From positions 186,001 through 250,000 of the forward strand of contig NZ_WBKB01000002.1 of NCBI RefSeq assembly GCF_008831155.1: a stretch of DNA of 64,000 bases, read 5' to 3'. Below the pieces are notes generated by a model. The model did not search any database. It was given only the letters and a program-made list of their open reading frames with translations, and had not been told where the DNA came from. The translations under genes were made by a program, and so were the position numbers. The DNA comes from Gulosibacter chungangensis (GTDB taxonomy: Bacteria; Actinomycetota; Actinomycetes; Actinomycetales; Microbacteriaceae). Below are positions 1-8,308 of this stretch, one piece after another (the stretch's first letter is position 1; every line of letters begins with the position of its first letter).

Positions 1-47
1 CGATTTTCGAGGCAATCACCCGGGGTCGATCCAAATCATCGCGTTGA
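1..47 (+). CDS. possible C-terminal tail of an upstream gene (partial)
   Basis: An open frame entering from the left edge (codons starting at position 3) ends at a TGA at 45-47, about 28 bases before an intrinsic terminator, which is the usual geometry for a gene end. The visible tail reads IFEAITRGRSKSSR. It is too short to assign a family, and two other frames also stay open past this point, so the frame choice rests only on the terminator position. Confidence 0.25.
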   Translation, partial: IFEAITRGRSKSSR

Positions 48-74
48 TCGAGGCGGCTTGCCCGCTTCAGCTAG

Positions 75-109
75 TCGGTCGGACCGTGTTGGTCCGGCCG
101 ATTTCTTTT
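75..109 (+). terminator. intrinsic terminator of the upstream gene
   Basis: A 10-11 bp stem (arms 75-85 and 91-101, one G-T wobble) encloses the five-base loop GTGTT and is followed by ATTTCTTTT. The U-rich side faces right, so it ends a rightward transcript entering the window and insulates the paa genes from it. Confidence 0.75.
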
Positions 110-157
110 CCTGAAGGCTCTTGAAGCGTGGCAATGTGTTGTGGCTTGCTCAAAGCG

Positions 158-188
158 TTAACAAAACTGACCGAGTCCACAGTAATGT
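158..188 (+). promoter_or_regulatory. candidate paaJ promoter with PaaR-like operator
   Basis: A -10-like TAATGT lies at 183-188 and a -35-like TTAACA at 158-163, with a long 19-base spacer. Inside the spacer and touching the -10 is ACTGACCGAGTCCACAGT (166-183). It shares the ACTGA(C/A)CG left half with sites at the paaZ and paaA promoters, although only the outer four bases of its right half are symmetric. Repression by the TetR protein encoded at 5493-6113 is inferred. Confidence 0.45.
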
Positions 189-223
189 AGGCGTCGAGAG
201 TTGGCCGACAAAGGAGTTGTCAC

Positions 224-1438
224 ATGTCAGAGGCATTCATTATCGATGGAGTTCGCACGCCAGTGGGGCGCTATGGCGGCGCACTGGCATCCATCCGACC
301 CGACGATCTGGCCGCACTTGTCATCGGCGAGGTGGTAAAGCGTTCCAAGATCAATCCTGCAGCTGTGGAAGAGGTCATCTTTGGCAACGCCAACGGTGCG
401 GGCGAGGAAAATCGCAATGTGGCGAGGATGGCCTGGCTCCTTGCTGATTTGCCACGCGAGGTTCCGGGTTATACCGTGAACCGGCTTTGCGCATCCGGGA
501 TGACCGCGATTATCAGCGCATCCCAAATGATCCGCTCCGGTGACGCGGACATTGTTGTCGTTGGCGGTGTCGAGTCAATGACCCGAGCTCCCTGGGTGGT
601 CGAAAAGCCCGGGAAAGCTTGGGCGAAACCGGGGGAGTCCTATGACACCTCGATTGGTTGGCGCTTCCCAAATCCGCGCTTCGAGTCGGGTGAATTGTCT
701 CGAGAAGGAAAAATGACCTACTCGATGCCCGAGACCGCCGAAGAGGTTGCTGAGCGGTTTGAGATTTCTCGGGAGGATGCAGACGCCTTTGCGGTGGAAT
801 CTCACAAGAAGGCCTTCGCCGCGATAGCAGCCGGGCGTTTCGATCGGGAAATTGTTCCCGTAGATGTTGTTGGTCGCAAGGGCGCGATCACGGTAGTGGA
901 CACCGATGAGGGGCCACGCGAGGGCACCACGATGGAGGTGCTGGCAAAGCTTCGTCCGGTGGTGAAACAGGGCGGTGTGGTTACGGCGGGTAATTCCTCT
1001 TCGCTTAACGATGGCGCCTCGGCGGTTGTGTTGGCATCCGAGGCGGCGATCAGCAAATACAACCTGGTGCCTCGCGCTCGAGTGGTGCGTGGCGCATCCG
1101 CCGGTGTTGATCCCGAAATCATGGGCATTGGTCCGGTACCGGCTACGCAGAAAGTTCTTGACCGCGCAGGGTGGTCGATTTCCGATCTGGGTGCGGTGGA
1201 GCTCAACGAAGCATTCGCAACCCAGTCACTGGCAACCATCCGCCAGCTTGGTCTCGACCACGAGATCGTAAACCGCAACGGTGGCGCGATCGCCCTCGGG
1301 CACCCGTTGGGTTCCTCCGGTTCACGGATCGCCATCACCCTGCTCAACCGGATGGAACAAGAGGGTGTCGATAAGGGGCTGGCCACAATGTGTGTGGGTG
1401 TCGGACAGGGCACCGCGATTCTGCTGGAGCGTGTGTAG
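224..1438 (+). CDS. paaJ: acetyl-CoA acyltransferase PaaJ (3-oxoadipyl-CoA / 3-oxo-5,6-dehydrosuberyl-CoA thiolase)
   Basis: This is a type-II thiolase of 404 residues, normal for the family. The acylated cysteine is Cys89 (NRLCASGM), the catalytic His is His360 in the GGAIALGHPLG block and the second cysteine is Cys390 (MCVGVGQG). In the phenylacetate pathway PaaJ acts twice, cleaving 3-oxo-5,6-dehydrosuberyl-CoA and later 3-oxoadipyl-CoA to acetyl-CoA and succinyl-CoA; assignment to this role rather than general beta-oxidation rests on the paa neighbours. An AAAGGAG site precedes the ATG. The TAG overlaps the GTG start of paaF by one base, so the two are translationally coupled. Confidence 0.88.
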   Translation: MSEAFIIDGVRTPVGRYGGALASIRPDDLAALVIGEVVKRSKINPAAVEEVIFGNANGAGEENRNVARMAWLLADLPREVPGYTVNRLCASGMTAIISASQMIRSGDADIVVVGGVESMTRAPWVVEKPGKAWAKPGESYDTSIGWRFPNPRFESGELSREGKMTYSMPETAEEVAERFEISREDADAFAVESHKKAFAAIAAGRFDREIVPVDVVGRKGAITVVDTDEGPREGTTMEVLAKLRPVVKQGGVVTAGNSSSLNDGASAVVLASEAAISKYNLVPRARVVRGASAGVDPEIMGIGPVPATQKVLDRAGWSISDLGAVELNEAFATQSLATIRQLGLDHEIVNRNGGAIALGHPLGSSGSRIAITLLNRMEQEGVDKGLATMCVGVGQGTAILLERV

Positions 1439-2265
1439 TGAGCGGACTCGACCGAGAATTTGCACGGCTACGTCTTACCGAGGCCGAAGATCGTGTGACT
1501 GTGACCCTTGACCATGCCCCGACTCGCAACGCGATCGATCAACAGATGGTCGATGAACTGCACGCGATTTGCGCGGAGCTCGAGCGGCAGCCGCGCATCC
1601 TGATCCTCACCGGAGCGAATGGGCTGTTTGTTTCGGGTGCGGATATCGCGCAGCTCAAAGAGCGGCGTCGCGATGACGCGCTGCTGGGCATCAATTCCGG
1701 CATTTTTGATCGCATTGCCAGACTGCCGATGCCGGTTATTGCTGCTCTCGAAGGCTATGCGCTTGGCGGTGGTGCAGAGTTGGCGTATGCGGCAGATTTT
1801 CGGATTGCGACACCCAACCTGAAGATCGGGAACCCCGAAACGGCGCTCGGAATCATGGCTGCGGCCGGGGCCACATGGCGACTTAAGGAACTCGTTGGTG
1901 AACCCCTTGCAAAAGAGATTTTGCTTGCGGGGCGGCAACTTACCGCACAAGAGGCTTTGGCCTGCCATCTCATTACGGAGATCCATGAGCCGGATGACCT
2001 GCTCACGGCAGCCCACGCGCTGGCCGACCGCATCGCGCAGCAGGATGCACTTGCCGTGCGGATCACTAAATCGGTATTCCATACGCCACGCGAGGTGCAT
2101 CCGCTGATCGACAACCTCGCCCAGGGAATGCTCTTTGAGTCTGACGCGAAATTCGCTCGGATGCAGGGATTTCTTGACGCGAAAGCGGAGCGTCGCGCTC
2201 GACGTGCGGCACAGGAAGCGACCAAGAGCGAGGCCTCGGCGCCGGACACTGAGGGACAGGAGTAA
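1438..2265 (+). CDS. paaF: enoyl-CoA hydratase PaaF (2,3-dehydroadipyl-CoA hydratase)
   Basis: A 275-residue crotonase-family enzyme. Both hydratase glutamates are present, Glu114 in GGGAELAYAAD and Glu134 in GNPETALG, with the oxyanion-hole SGAD at 67-70. This separates it from the crotonase at 12376, which lacks both. The expected reaction is hydration of 2,3-dehydroadipyl-CoA to 3-hydroxyadipyl-CoA. The GTG start at 1438 is chosen because it overlaps the paaJ stop as TAGTG and gives a normal N-terminus; a longer frame upstream would overlap paaJ by about 50 bases. The last 30 residues are charged and Ala/Glu-rich. Confidence 0.82.
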   Translation: MSGLDREFARLRLTEAEDRVTVTLDHAPTRNAIDQQMVDELHAICAELERQPRILILTGANGLFVSGADIAQLKERRRDDALLGINSGIFDRIARLPMPVIAALEGYALGGGAELAYAADFRIATPNLKIGNPETALGIMAAAGATWRLKELVGEPLAKEILLAGRQLTAQEALACHLITEIHEPDDLLTAAHALADRIAQQDALAVRITKSVFHTPREVHPLIDNLAQGMLFESDAKFARMQGFLDAKAERRARRAAQEATKSEASAPDTEGQE

Positions 2266-3129
2266 ATGATGAGCACAGCCATTCCATTTCCGAGCCATGT
2301 TGGTGTGATTGGTGGTGGCCGCATGGGTGGCGGCATCGCGCACGCCTTCTTGATGGCGGGATCGCGGGTCACCGTTATTGAACGAGAACCGATTGCAGCA
2401 GCTGCGGCGCGCGAGCGGATTGAAGCTTCGGTCGCGAAGTCGATCGAACGGGGGGCCACGGACGCGAATCTCGATGAGGTCGTGCAGCGACTCGAGGTTG
2501 AGATTGACTACGGCGCGCTCACCAAATCGAATCTTGTCGTGGAGGCGGTGTTCGAAGACTTTGATGCCAAGGTCGAGGCGTTACGGAGCGCCGAACAAGT
2601 TATTGCCGCCGATGCCGTGCTTGCGTCCAACACCTCCTCGATCTCCCTCGCAACCTTGGCGGAAAATCTTTCGCGACCGGCACAGTTCCTGGGCTTGCAT
2701 TTTTTCAACCCGGTACCCGCCTCCACGCTGATCGAAGTGGTGATCGCTCCGCAGACTCGACCGGATGTTGCCAGCTGCGCGCCGAGTTGGGTGGAGCAGC
2801 TTGGGAAGACTCCGGTGGTGGTGAAGGACTCACCGGGCTTTGCCTCCTCACGATTGGGAGTTGCGATCGCGCTCGAGGCCATGCGCATGGTCGAAGAAGG
2901 AGTGGCCAGCGCGCAAGACATTGACGCAGCTATGGAACTCGGCTATAAGCATCCAGCTGGACCGCTGAAGACCACCGACATTGTTGGCCTGGATGTGCGA
3001 CTCGGCATCGCTGAATACCTTGCCGAGCACCTCGACGAACGGTTCGAGCCGCCGCAGATTCTCCGGGACAAAGTTGCGCGCGGGGAATTGGGCCGCAAGA
3101 GCGGCAAGGGATTTTACGACTGGGAGTGA
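2266..3129 (+). CDS. paaH: 3-hydroxyacyl-CoA dehydrogenase PaaH
   Basis: A 287-residue NAD-dependent 3-hydroxyacyl-CoA dehydrogenase. The N-terminal Rossmann domain opens with GVIGGGRMGGG (13-23), followed by the catalytic His145 in the GLHFFNPVP signature and a C-terminal dimerisation domain. It oxidises 3-hydroxyadipyl-CoA to 3-oxoadipyl-CoA, linking PaaF to PaaJ. It starts immediately after the paaF stop with a GGGACAGGAG site inside paaF; an ATGATG pair leaves the exact start uncertain by one codon. Third gene of the paaJFH operon, ended by a terminator just downstream. Confidence 0.87.
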   Translation: MMSTAIPFPSHVGVIGGGRMGGGIAHAFLMAGSRVTVIEREPIAAAAARERIEASVAKSIERGATDANLDEVVQRLEVEIDYGALTKSNLVVEAVFEDFDAKVEALRSAEQVIAADAVLASNTSSISLATLAENLSRPAQFLGLHFFNPVPASTLIEVVIAPQTRPDVASCAPSWVEQLGKTPVVVKDSPGFASSRLGVAIALEAMRMVEEGVASAQDIDAAMELGYKHPAGPLKTTDIVGLDVRLGIAEYLAEHLDERFEPPQILRDKVARGELGRKSGKGFYDWE

Positions 3130-3140
3130 CCAAAACGAAA

Positions 3141-3182
3141 CGGATGGGTGCTGCGAAAACTCGCACCACCCATCCGCTTCTT
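3141..3182 (+). terminator. terminator after paaJFH
   Basis: A stem of nine pairs (3141-3149 with 3168-3176) continues through a small internal loop into GCGA/TCGC around the loop AAAC. It is followed by CTTCTTGT. It separates the paaJFH transcript from the paaZ promoter. Confidence 0.65.
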
Positions 3183-3183
3183 G

Positions 3184-3217
3184 TAGTCTGGTGAGGATTC
3201 CCGACCATTCGGTCAGG
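3184..3217 (+). promoter_or_regulatory. paaZ promoter region with PaaR-like operator
   Basis: A -10-like TAGTCT (3184-3189) is followed at about the expected start site by the inverted repeat CCCGACCATTCGGTCAGG (3200-3217), with 6 of 8 half-site positions symmetric around a two-base centre. The same half-site, (A/C)CTGACCG, recurs upstream of paaJ and paaA. TetR-family binding is inferred. Confidence 0.5.
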
Positions 3218-3272
3218 AAACAGGAGAACCTCAATCCGTGCGAAGTGGCACGGGAGACAGAAACGGACAAGG

Positions 3273-5405
3273 ATGACCGACACGATGCCTCAATCGCTGG
3301 CAGCAGATATTGTTCCGAGCTATGTATGCGGTGCGTGGTGGACACCACCGCAGGGGACAACCGGGACATCGATTCGCGACACCTCAACCGGCGCAGAAAT
3401 CGCGCGAGTTTCGAGTGAGGGGCTCGATACCGCCAGGGTTATTGAATATGCCCGCACCGTCGGGCGAGATGGGCTGGGGGCTCTGACGATTCACCAGCGT
3501 GCTCTCAAACTCAAGGAACTTGCCCTCTACCTCAACGAACACAAGCAATCGCTATACGACCTGTCAATGGCGAACGGCGCCACCAAGGGCGACTGCTTCT
3601 TCGACGTCGATGGCGGTATCGGTGTGCTCTTTACGATGAGTTCGAAGGGGCGGCGTGAGCTGCCGAATTCGAATGTCATTATCGACGGCGCCGTGGAGCC
3701 GATGTCAAAGGATGGCTCGTTCATCGGTGAGCACATCTACAGCCGTATTCCCGGTGTCACCGTGGAGATCAACGCCTTTAACTTCCCCGTCTGGGGCATG
3801 CTTGAAAAGTTTGCTCCAGCGTTCGTGGCGGGCGTCCCCAGCATCGTCAAACCGGCCACACCAACGAGTAACATCACCGCCGCCTGCGTGAAGCTCATTA
3901 TTGACTCGGGCATCCTCCCGGAAGGTTCGCTGCAGCTCATTGCGGGTTCCGCACGGGACCTCCTCGATCACCTCGATTACCGCGATATGGTCACGTTCAC
4001 GGGGTCAAAGGCAACCGCAGACCGGCTTCGCCAGCATCCGAATGTGCAGGAAGGTGGGGTGCGGTTCACCGCCGAGGCCGACTCGCTGAACGCGGCAATC
4101 CTCGGCTCCGATGTGACTCCCGAGGCGCCAGAATTCCCGACCTTCATTCGCGCGGTTGCGAACGAAATGCAAGTCAAGGCGGGACAGAAATGTACCGCGA
4201 TTCGCCGGGTGATCGTGCCGCATGCGCTCGTAGAACCGGTGGTGGATGCGTTGGCCGCGCGGCTGGCTGAAAAGGTCACCGTGGGTGATCCGCGAGTAGA
4301 GGGCACGACGATGGGTGCGCTTGCTTCCTTCGAGCAGCTTCGTGACGTGCGTGCCGCCGTGGATTCGCTGGTCGCCGCCGGCGGTCAGATTGCCTATGGC
4401 AGCAATGCCTGGGATGCCGAGCAGCGCGGTGCATTCTTGTCGCCGGTGGTGCTGAAGTGGGATGACAATCGCGTGGAGGCGCTCCACAGTACCGAAGCGT
4501 TCGGGCCGGTCACTTCGGTGCTGGGCTATGACACCGTCGCTGAGGCAGTGGAATTAGCGGCAATGGGTGATGGTTCGCTTGTCGCCACCGTCTGCAGCTA
4601 TGACATGGGCGAGGCCGGAGAGCTTGCGCGCGGAATTGCCGGGTACCACGGACGCATCCACATGCTCAACCGCGATAACGCTCGTACCTCGACCGGCCAC
4701 GGGGCGCCGCTTCCCACCCTCGTTCACGGCGGGCCGGGGCGCGCCGGGGGCGGTGAGGAACTCGGTGGTGTTCGGGGTATCAAGCACTACATGCAGCGCA
4801 CGGCAATCCAAGGCACACCTGATCTGCTGACTGCGGTGACGGGGCAGTGGCACCGCGGCGCGGCACAGAATCGTGTCGGCGACCCCGCGTTTGGTGGGAC
4901 TCCGGAGGGCGAGAATGGGGCGATTCATCCCTTCCGGAAGTCGCTCGAGACACTCCAAATCGGTGACGCATTCGTGTCCGGGTTGCGGCAGGCCACCGAG
5001 CAGGAGATCACTGACTTCGCAAACACCACTGGGGATGTCTTCTACGCCCACACTGATCCGGTGGCGGCCGCGGTAAACCCCTTCTTTCCCGGCATTGTGG
5101 CGCACGGCTACCTGCTGGTGAGCTGGGCCGCGGGCCTGTTCGTCGCACCTGGACGCAGTGCCGTCTACGCGAACTATGGCATGGAGAACCTGCGGTTCAT
5201 CACTCCGGTGGGAATCGACGACTCGATTCGCGTGGAGCTCACGGCGAAGCGCATTACTCCGCGCGAGACCGAGGACTACGGAGAGGTCGTCTGGGATGCT
5301 CTGCTGCTGAACCAGAACGAAGAGATTGTCGCAACGTATGACGTCTTGACGCTCGTGGCGAAGCGGGAGGAGCAGGCGCTCGGCGGGGAGAACACCGCGC
5401 AATAG
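3273..5405 (+). CDS. paaZ: bifunctional ring-opening enzyme PaaZ (oxepin-CoA hydrolase / 3-oxo-5,6-dehydrosuberyl-CoA semialdehyde dehydrogenase)
   Basis: A 710-residue fusion. Residues 1-530 form an aldehyde dehydrogenase with Cys307 (AGQKCTAIR) and general base Glu268 (RFTAEADSL). Residues about 560-700 form a MaoC-type (R)-hydratase fold with the block DVFYAHTDPVAAAVNPFFPG. The hydratase half opens the oxepin-CoA ring and the dehydrogenase half oxidises the reactive semialdehyde so that it does not cyclise into a dead-end product. Length matches full two-domain PaaZ. It has its own promoter and operator rather than continuing paaJFH. The ATG has only a weak GGACAAGG site close by. Confidence 0.92.
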   Translation: MTDTMPQSLAADIVPSYVCGAWWTPPQGTTGTSIRDTSTGAEIARVSSEGLDTARVIEYARTVGRDGLGALTIHQRALKLKELALYLNEHKQSLYDLSMANGATKGDCFFDVDGGIGVLFTMSSKGRRELPNSNVIIDGAVEPMSKDGSFIGEHIYSRIPGVTVEINAFNFPVWGMLEKFAPAFVAGVPSIVKPATPTSNITAACVKLIIDSGILPEGSLQLIAGSARDLLDHLDYRDMVTFTGSKATADRLRQHPNVQEGGVRFTAEADSLNAAILGSDVTPEAPEFPTFIRAVANEMQVKAGQKCTAIRRVIVPHALVEPVVDALAARLAEKVTVGDPRVEGTTMGALASFEQLRDVRAAVDSLVAAGGQIAYGSNAWDAEQRGAFLSPVVLKWDDNRVEALHSTEAFGPVTSVLGYDTVAEAVELAAMGDGSLVATVCSYDMGEAGELARGIAGYHGRIHMLNRDNARTSTGHGAPLPTLVHGGPGRAGGGEELGGVRGIKHYMQRTAIQGTPDLLTAVTGQWHRGAAQNRVGDPAFGGTPEGENGAIHPFRKSLETLQIGDAFVSGLRQATEQEITDFANTTGDVFYAHTDPVAAAVNPFFPGIVAHGYLLVSWAAGLFVAPGRSAVYANYGMENLRFITPVGIDDSIRVELTAKRITPRETEDYGEVVWDALLLNQNEEIVATYDVLTLVAKREEQALGGENTAQ

Positions 5406-5450
5406 GAGCGTCTGTCTGCAGCCATGCGGGCGGGAGCGGAAAATGCGAGT

Positions 5451-5478
5451 GGGCCGGAGCAAATCATTGCTCCGGCCC
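5451..5478. terminator. bidirectional terminator between paaZ and paaR
   Basis: A perfect 12-bp GC-rich stem (5451-5462 with 5467-5478) with the loop ATCA lies between two convergent genes. A leftward transcript would meet CGCATTTTCCG after the stem, so it may work best for rightward paaZ or both ways. Confidence 0.65.
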
Positions 5479-5492
5479 CATTCATGAGTGCG

Positions 5493-6113
5493 TTAGTGGC
5501 TGCGTGGACGCAACCCGTTAAACACGAGGTTGACGATTTGATCCCCGATTTGCTCGGCGCTGAGCGCCCCGCCAGGGCGATACCACTCGGTAATGGAGTT
5601 GACCATGCCGAACACGTAGCGGGTCGCTACGCTCGGATCGATGTCGGCGCGAAGTGCCCCGGTATCGTCTGCCTCGGTGACGAGTTCGGCCACCGCGACG
5701 TTGAAGTTCCGGCGCCGCTGGAGGGCTTGTCGCTCAAGATCGGTATTGCCACGCAGCCGCAGTAACAGCGTCACCGATTCCAAATCATCGATCAGCACCT
5801 GTACGGTGCCCCGTAATACGTACTCAAGGCGTTCGAGCGGCGAGCGGCCCGAGGAATTTGCCGTCTCAAGCATTCCTTCCAGGGAAGACAGTGCTCGGTC
5901 GAGGGCGCTTGCCAGGAGTTCTTCCTTGCTGGCCACGTGATGGTAGATCGCTGATTTGGATACCCCGAGTTGCTCGGCGATCATGCCCACCGTGGTGGCC
6001 TCGTACCCGTGTTGGTTGAAGAGGCTCACGGCGGCAGTGATCACGTCGCCGCGGTCATTACCGGGGCGACCACGGCGAGGGGCGGTAGTGGAATGCTGCG
6101 TCATAGTGGTCAT
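5493..6113 (-). CDS. paaR: TetR-family regulator, probable phenylacetate repressor PaaR
   Basis: A 206-residue TetR protein. The N-terminal helix-turn-helix reads VGMIAEQLGVSKSAIYHHV, and a C-terminal ligand-binding domain follows. It lies 23 bases downstream of paaK on the same strand and is probably the last gene of a paaI-paaK-paaR unit, so the repressor would be made with the CoA ligase. Actinobacterial PaaR proteins of this family are released by phenylacetyl-CoA. Related inverted repeats at the paaJ, paaI, paaA and paaZ promoters are its likely targets. Function is assigned by family and position. Confidence 0.78.
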   Translation of the reverse strand: MTTMTQHSTTAPRRGRPGNDRGDVITAAVSLFNQHGYEATTVGMIAEQLGVSKSAIYHHVASKEELLASALDRALSSLEGMLETANSSGRSPLERLEYVLRGTVQVLIDDLESVTLLLRLRGNTDLERQALQRRRNFNVAVAELVTEADDTGALRADIDPSVATRYVFGMVNSITEWYRPGGALSAEQIGDQIVNLVFNGLRPRSH

Positions 6114-6136
6114 TGAGCTTAGTTCGCCAAGGCAAG

Positions 6137-7486
6137 TTAGCGGTGAACCGGCAGGTGGTGTGCCGGGTATTCGCTGTGGTCACGATCGCGGTAGTCGTAG
6201 ATCCGTTTGGCTTTGCCTTCCGAACGCGCAACGGTGTTTGGGTCCACGACGTGGATGCGCACCGAGGAACCAATGCGCACCTTAATGTCACTCTGGAGTG
6301 CCCGGGCACAGGCCTCGGCTTCCTCCATGGTGAATTCGGGACGACGCTCGATTACCACGGTGAGTTCGTCCATGCGCTTGGGATTCGTGAGTTCAAGGTG
6401 GTAGTAGGGGCTGAGCGCCCGTTGGTTGAGCGCGAGTTCCTCAATCTGCGAGGGAAACATATTCACGCCGCGCAGAATAATCATGTCGTCGGTACGGGAA
6501 CGTACCTTCCGCATCCTTCGCATATTCGGGCGCGCGTCACCCGGCATGAGCACGGAGAGGTCCTTGGTGCGATAGCGAATAATCGGCATCGCTTCCTTGG
6601 TGAGTGAGGTGAACACGAGCTCGCCCTCTTCGCCATCAGGAAGGACTTTAGTCAGGTCGTCCTTGTCGAGAATTTCCGGGATGAACAGGTCTTCCCAGAT
6701 TGTGGACCCGTTTTGGAATTCGGCGGATTCGCCAGCGACACCCGGTCCCATCAGTTCCGACAGGCCGTAGATGTCGACCGCCTTGAGATCAAAGCCCGAT
6801 TCAATTTCGCGACGCATTTCCTCGCTCCACGGTTCGGCGCCGAGGATTGCAATCTCAATCGAGGTGTTGCGTGCATCCAGGCCGTTCTGGCGCATGTAAT
6901 CGAGGATCGTGAGGAGGTACGAGGGGGTGCACATGATGATGCGGGGTTCGAAATCGGCCATCATCTGTACCTGGCGCGCGGTTTGGCCACCGGACATCGG
7001 GATCACTGTCAGGCCGGCACGCTCAATTCCGTCGTGCGCGCCGAGCCCACCCGTGAACAGCCCATATCCGTAGGCGTTGTGCACGCGATCGCCCTTGCGT
7101 GCCCCGGCGAGCCGCAGCACTCGAGCAACCACCTGTGCCCAGACGTCCAGGTCGTGCTCGGTGTACCCCACCACAGTGGGGCGACCGGTCGTTCCGGATG
7201 AGGCATGGATGCGGCGAATCTGATCCATCGGCACCGCGAAGGTTTTGAACGGGTAGTTTTCGCGGAGGTCTTCCTTGGTTGTGAACGGGAACTTTGCCAA
7301 GTCCTCGAGGCTCTGGAGGTCATCGGGGGAGACGCCGTGTTCGTCGAACTTCTTGCGGTACATCGGCACGTTCTCGTACGCATGTCGAACGGTCCACTGA
7401 AGCCGCTCCAGTTGTAGCGCTTCGAGCTCCTGCCGGCTCATTTGCTCTTCTGGATCGAGGGTGTCGAGATCGAATGGGATAGTCAC
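6137..7486 (-). CDS. paaK: phenylacetate-CoA ligase PaaK
   Basis: An acyl-adenylate-forming ligase that converts phenylacetate, ATP and CoA to phenylacetyl-CoA, the first step of the pathway and the source of the inducer. It has the AMP-binding loop SSGTTGRPTVVGYT, the YGLSELMGPG motif and a C-terminal IILRGVNMFPSQIEE block typical of PaaK. I choose the GTG at 7486 (VTIPFDLDTLDP, 449 residues) because GAGAGAAAAGG stands eight bases upstream. In-frame ATGs at 7516 and 7525 lack a ribosome site. It sits between paaI and paaR on the same strand. Confidence 0.88.
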   Translation of the reverse strand: MTIPFDLDTLDPEEQMSRQELEALQLERLQWTVRHAYENVPMYRKKFDEHGVSPDDLQSLEDLAKFPFTTKEDLRENYPFKTFAVPMDQIRRIHASSGTTGRPTVVGYTEHDLDVWAQVVARVLRLAGARKGDRVHNAYGYGLFTGGLGAHDGIERAGLTVIPMSGGQTARQVQMMADFEPRIIMCTPSYLLTILDYMRQNGLDARNTSIEIAILGAEPWSEEMRREIESGFDLKAVDIYGLSELMGPGVAGESAEFQNGSTIWEDLFIPEILDKDDLTKVLPDGEEGELVFTSLTKEAMPIIRYRTKDLSVLMPGDARPNMRRMRKVRSRTDDMIILRGVNMFPSQIEELALNQRALSPYYHLELTNPKRMDELTVVIERRPEFTMEEAEACARALQSDIKVRIGSSVRIHVVDPNTVARSEGKAKRIYDYRDRDHSEYPAHHLPVHR

Positions 7487-7603
7487 TGCGGTTGCCTTTT
7501 CTCTCGGTGTCGTCATTGACGGCATTAAGCGTGATGTGAAGAAATCGATGTGGGGAAGGGTGATGTATCGAGGCTGCGCCGGAACCGGTTGGTGGGTTTG
7601 CGG

Positions 7604-8071
7604 CTAGTCGGTTTTGGGTCGCGGAATCGTGCGGCTGCGGCCGCGGAAAACGAGGATGAGTTCGGGTTGCGAACCCTTCGAATCCTGCGCAGTTACCTCG
7701 ATGTCGTAGAGGCCGCTGCGGCCCTGGTGGACGGCGCGCGCACGGGCTGTGAGGGTTTGTCCGGCACGCGCAGAACGTAGGAAATTTACATCTACACCGG
7801 AAGCCACGGTGATGTGCTCGGTGTCTGTCGGGTCATTGCATGCCATTGCAAATGCACTGTCCGCGAAGGCAAATACCATGCCACCGTGCGCCATGGCGAA
7901 GCCGTTGAGCATCTCCTGACGAAGCTCCATCTGGATTTCGACGTCGCCGTACTGGGCCTTGTTGACGCGGATGCCCATCCACTGGCTCGCAAAGTCATCT
8001 TTCAATACAGGATGGTGCTGTGCGAGGTCGCGTTCCGCGATGGTGTTCTTCGTTGAATTCATTGTCTCCAT
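7604..8071 (-). CDS. paaI: hotdog-fold thioesterase PaaI
   Basis: A 155-residue hotdog-fold acyl-CoA thioesterase with the PaaI signature NGFAMAHGGMVFAFADSAF, including the HGG turn and the downstream acidic residue. PaaI hydrolyses ring-hydroxylated or otherwise stalled phenylacetyl-CoA derivatives, freeing CoA. It is the first gene of the leftward unit with paaK 117 bases downstream (78 bases to the longest possible paaK frame). Starts at 8071 and 8062 are both possible; neither has an ideally spaced Shine-Dalgarno sequence. Confidence 0.85.
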   Translation of the reverse strand: METMNSTKNTIAERDLAQHHPVLKDDFASQWMGIRVNKAQYGDVEIQMELRQEMLNGFAMAHGGMVFAFADSAFAMACNDPTDTEHITVASGVDVNFLRSARAGQTLTARARAVHQGRSGLYDIEVTAQDSKGSQPELILVFRGRSRTIPRPKTD

Positions 8072-8088
8072 CCACTTCGTCGTGAATT

Positions 8089-8106
8089 CCTGAACAGTCT
8101 TACAGA
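8089..8106 (-). promoter_or_regulatory. candidate operator at the paaI promoter
   Basis: On the minus strand the 18 bases read TCTGTAAGACTGTTCAGG. They carry a degenerate version of the ACTGA(C/A)CG half-site in the same two-base-spaced layout as the other paa promoters. A -10-like TAAGAC (8097-8102) lies inside it. Symmetry is weak (four of nine positions), so this is the least certain of the four sites. Confidence 0.3.
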
Positions 8107-8180
8107 AAAGTTTGAATTTTGGCGAATGTCATATTGAAACGAACTGATTACGAAGTCCTGAACATCCGCCATGGGGTGAC

Positions 8181-8223
8181 TTGACCTGGCAGAAATAACG
8201 CATAAACTGAACGCACGGTCTGT
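8181..8223 (+). promoter_or_regulatory. paaA promoter overlapped by PaaR-like operator
   Basis: A good sigma-A-type promoter is visible, TTGACC (8181-8186), 16-base spacer, TAAACT (8203-8208). The inverted repeat ACTGAACGCACGGTCTGT (8206-8223) covers the -10 end and the expected start site, the classic position for steric repression. Six of eight half-site positions are symmetric. Confidence 0.6.
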
Positions 8224-8308
8224 AATGTTGAAGCAGTGCAGCTTTGGGTGATTTCACCCGCATCACGACCCTGACCACATCGCTAGTTACGTCGAAGGAG
8301 ACCTCCGC

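Noticed and set aside
121-447. A 108-codon rightward frame overlapping the paaJ start
   Set aside because: It runs out of frame through the conserved N-terminus of paaJ and has Arg/Cys-rich shadow composition.
1438-2265. This crotonase as PaaG and the one at 12376 as PaaF
   Set aside because: The gene at 1438 has both catalytic glutamates of hydratases, while the 12376 product lacks them and has the PaaG-type aspartate, so the names were assigned the other way.
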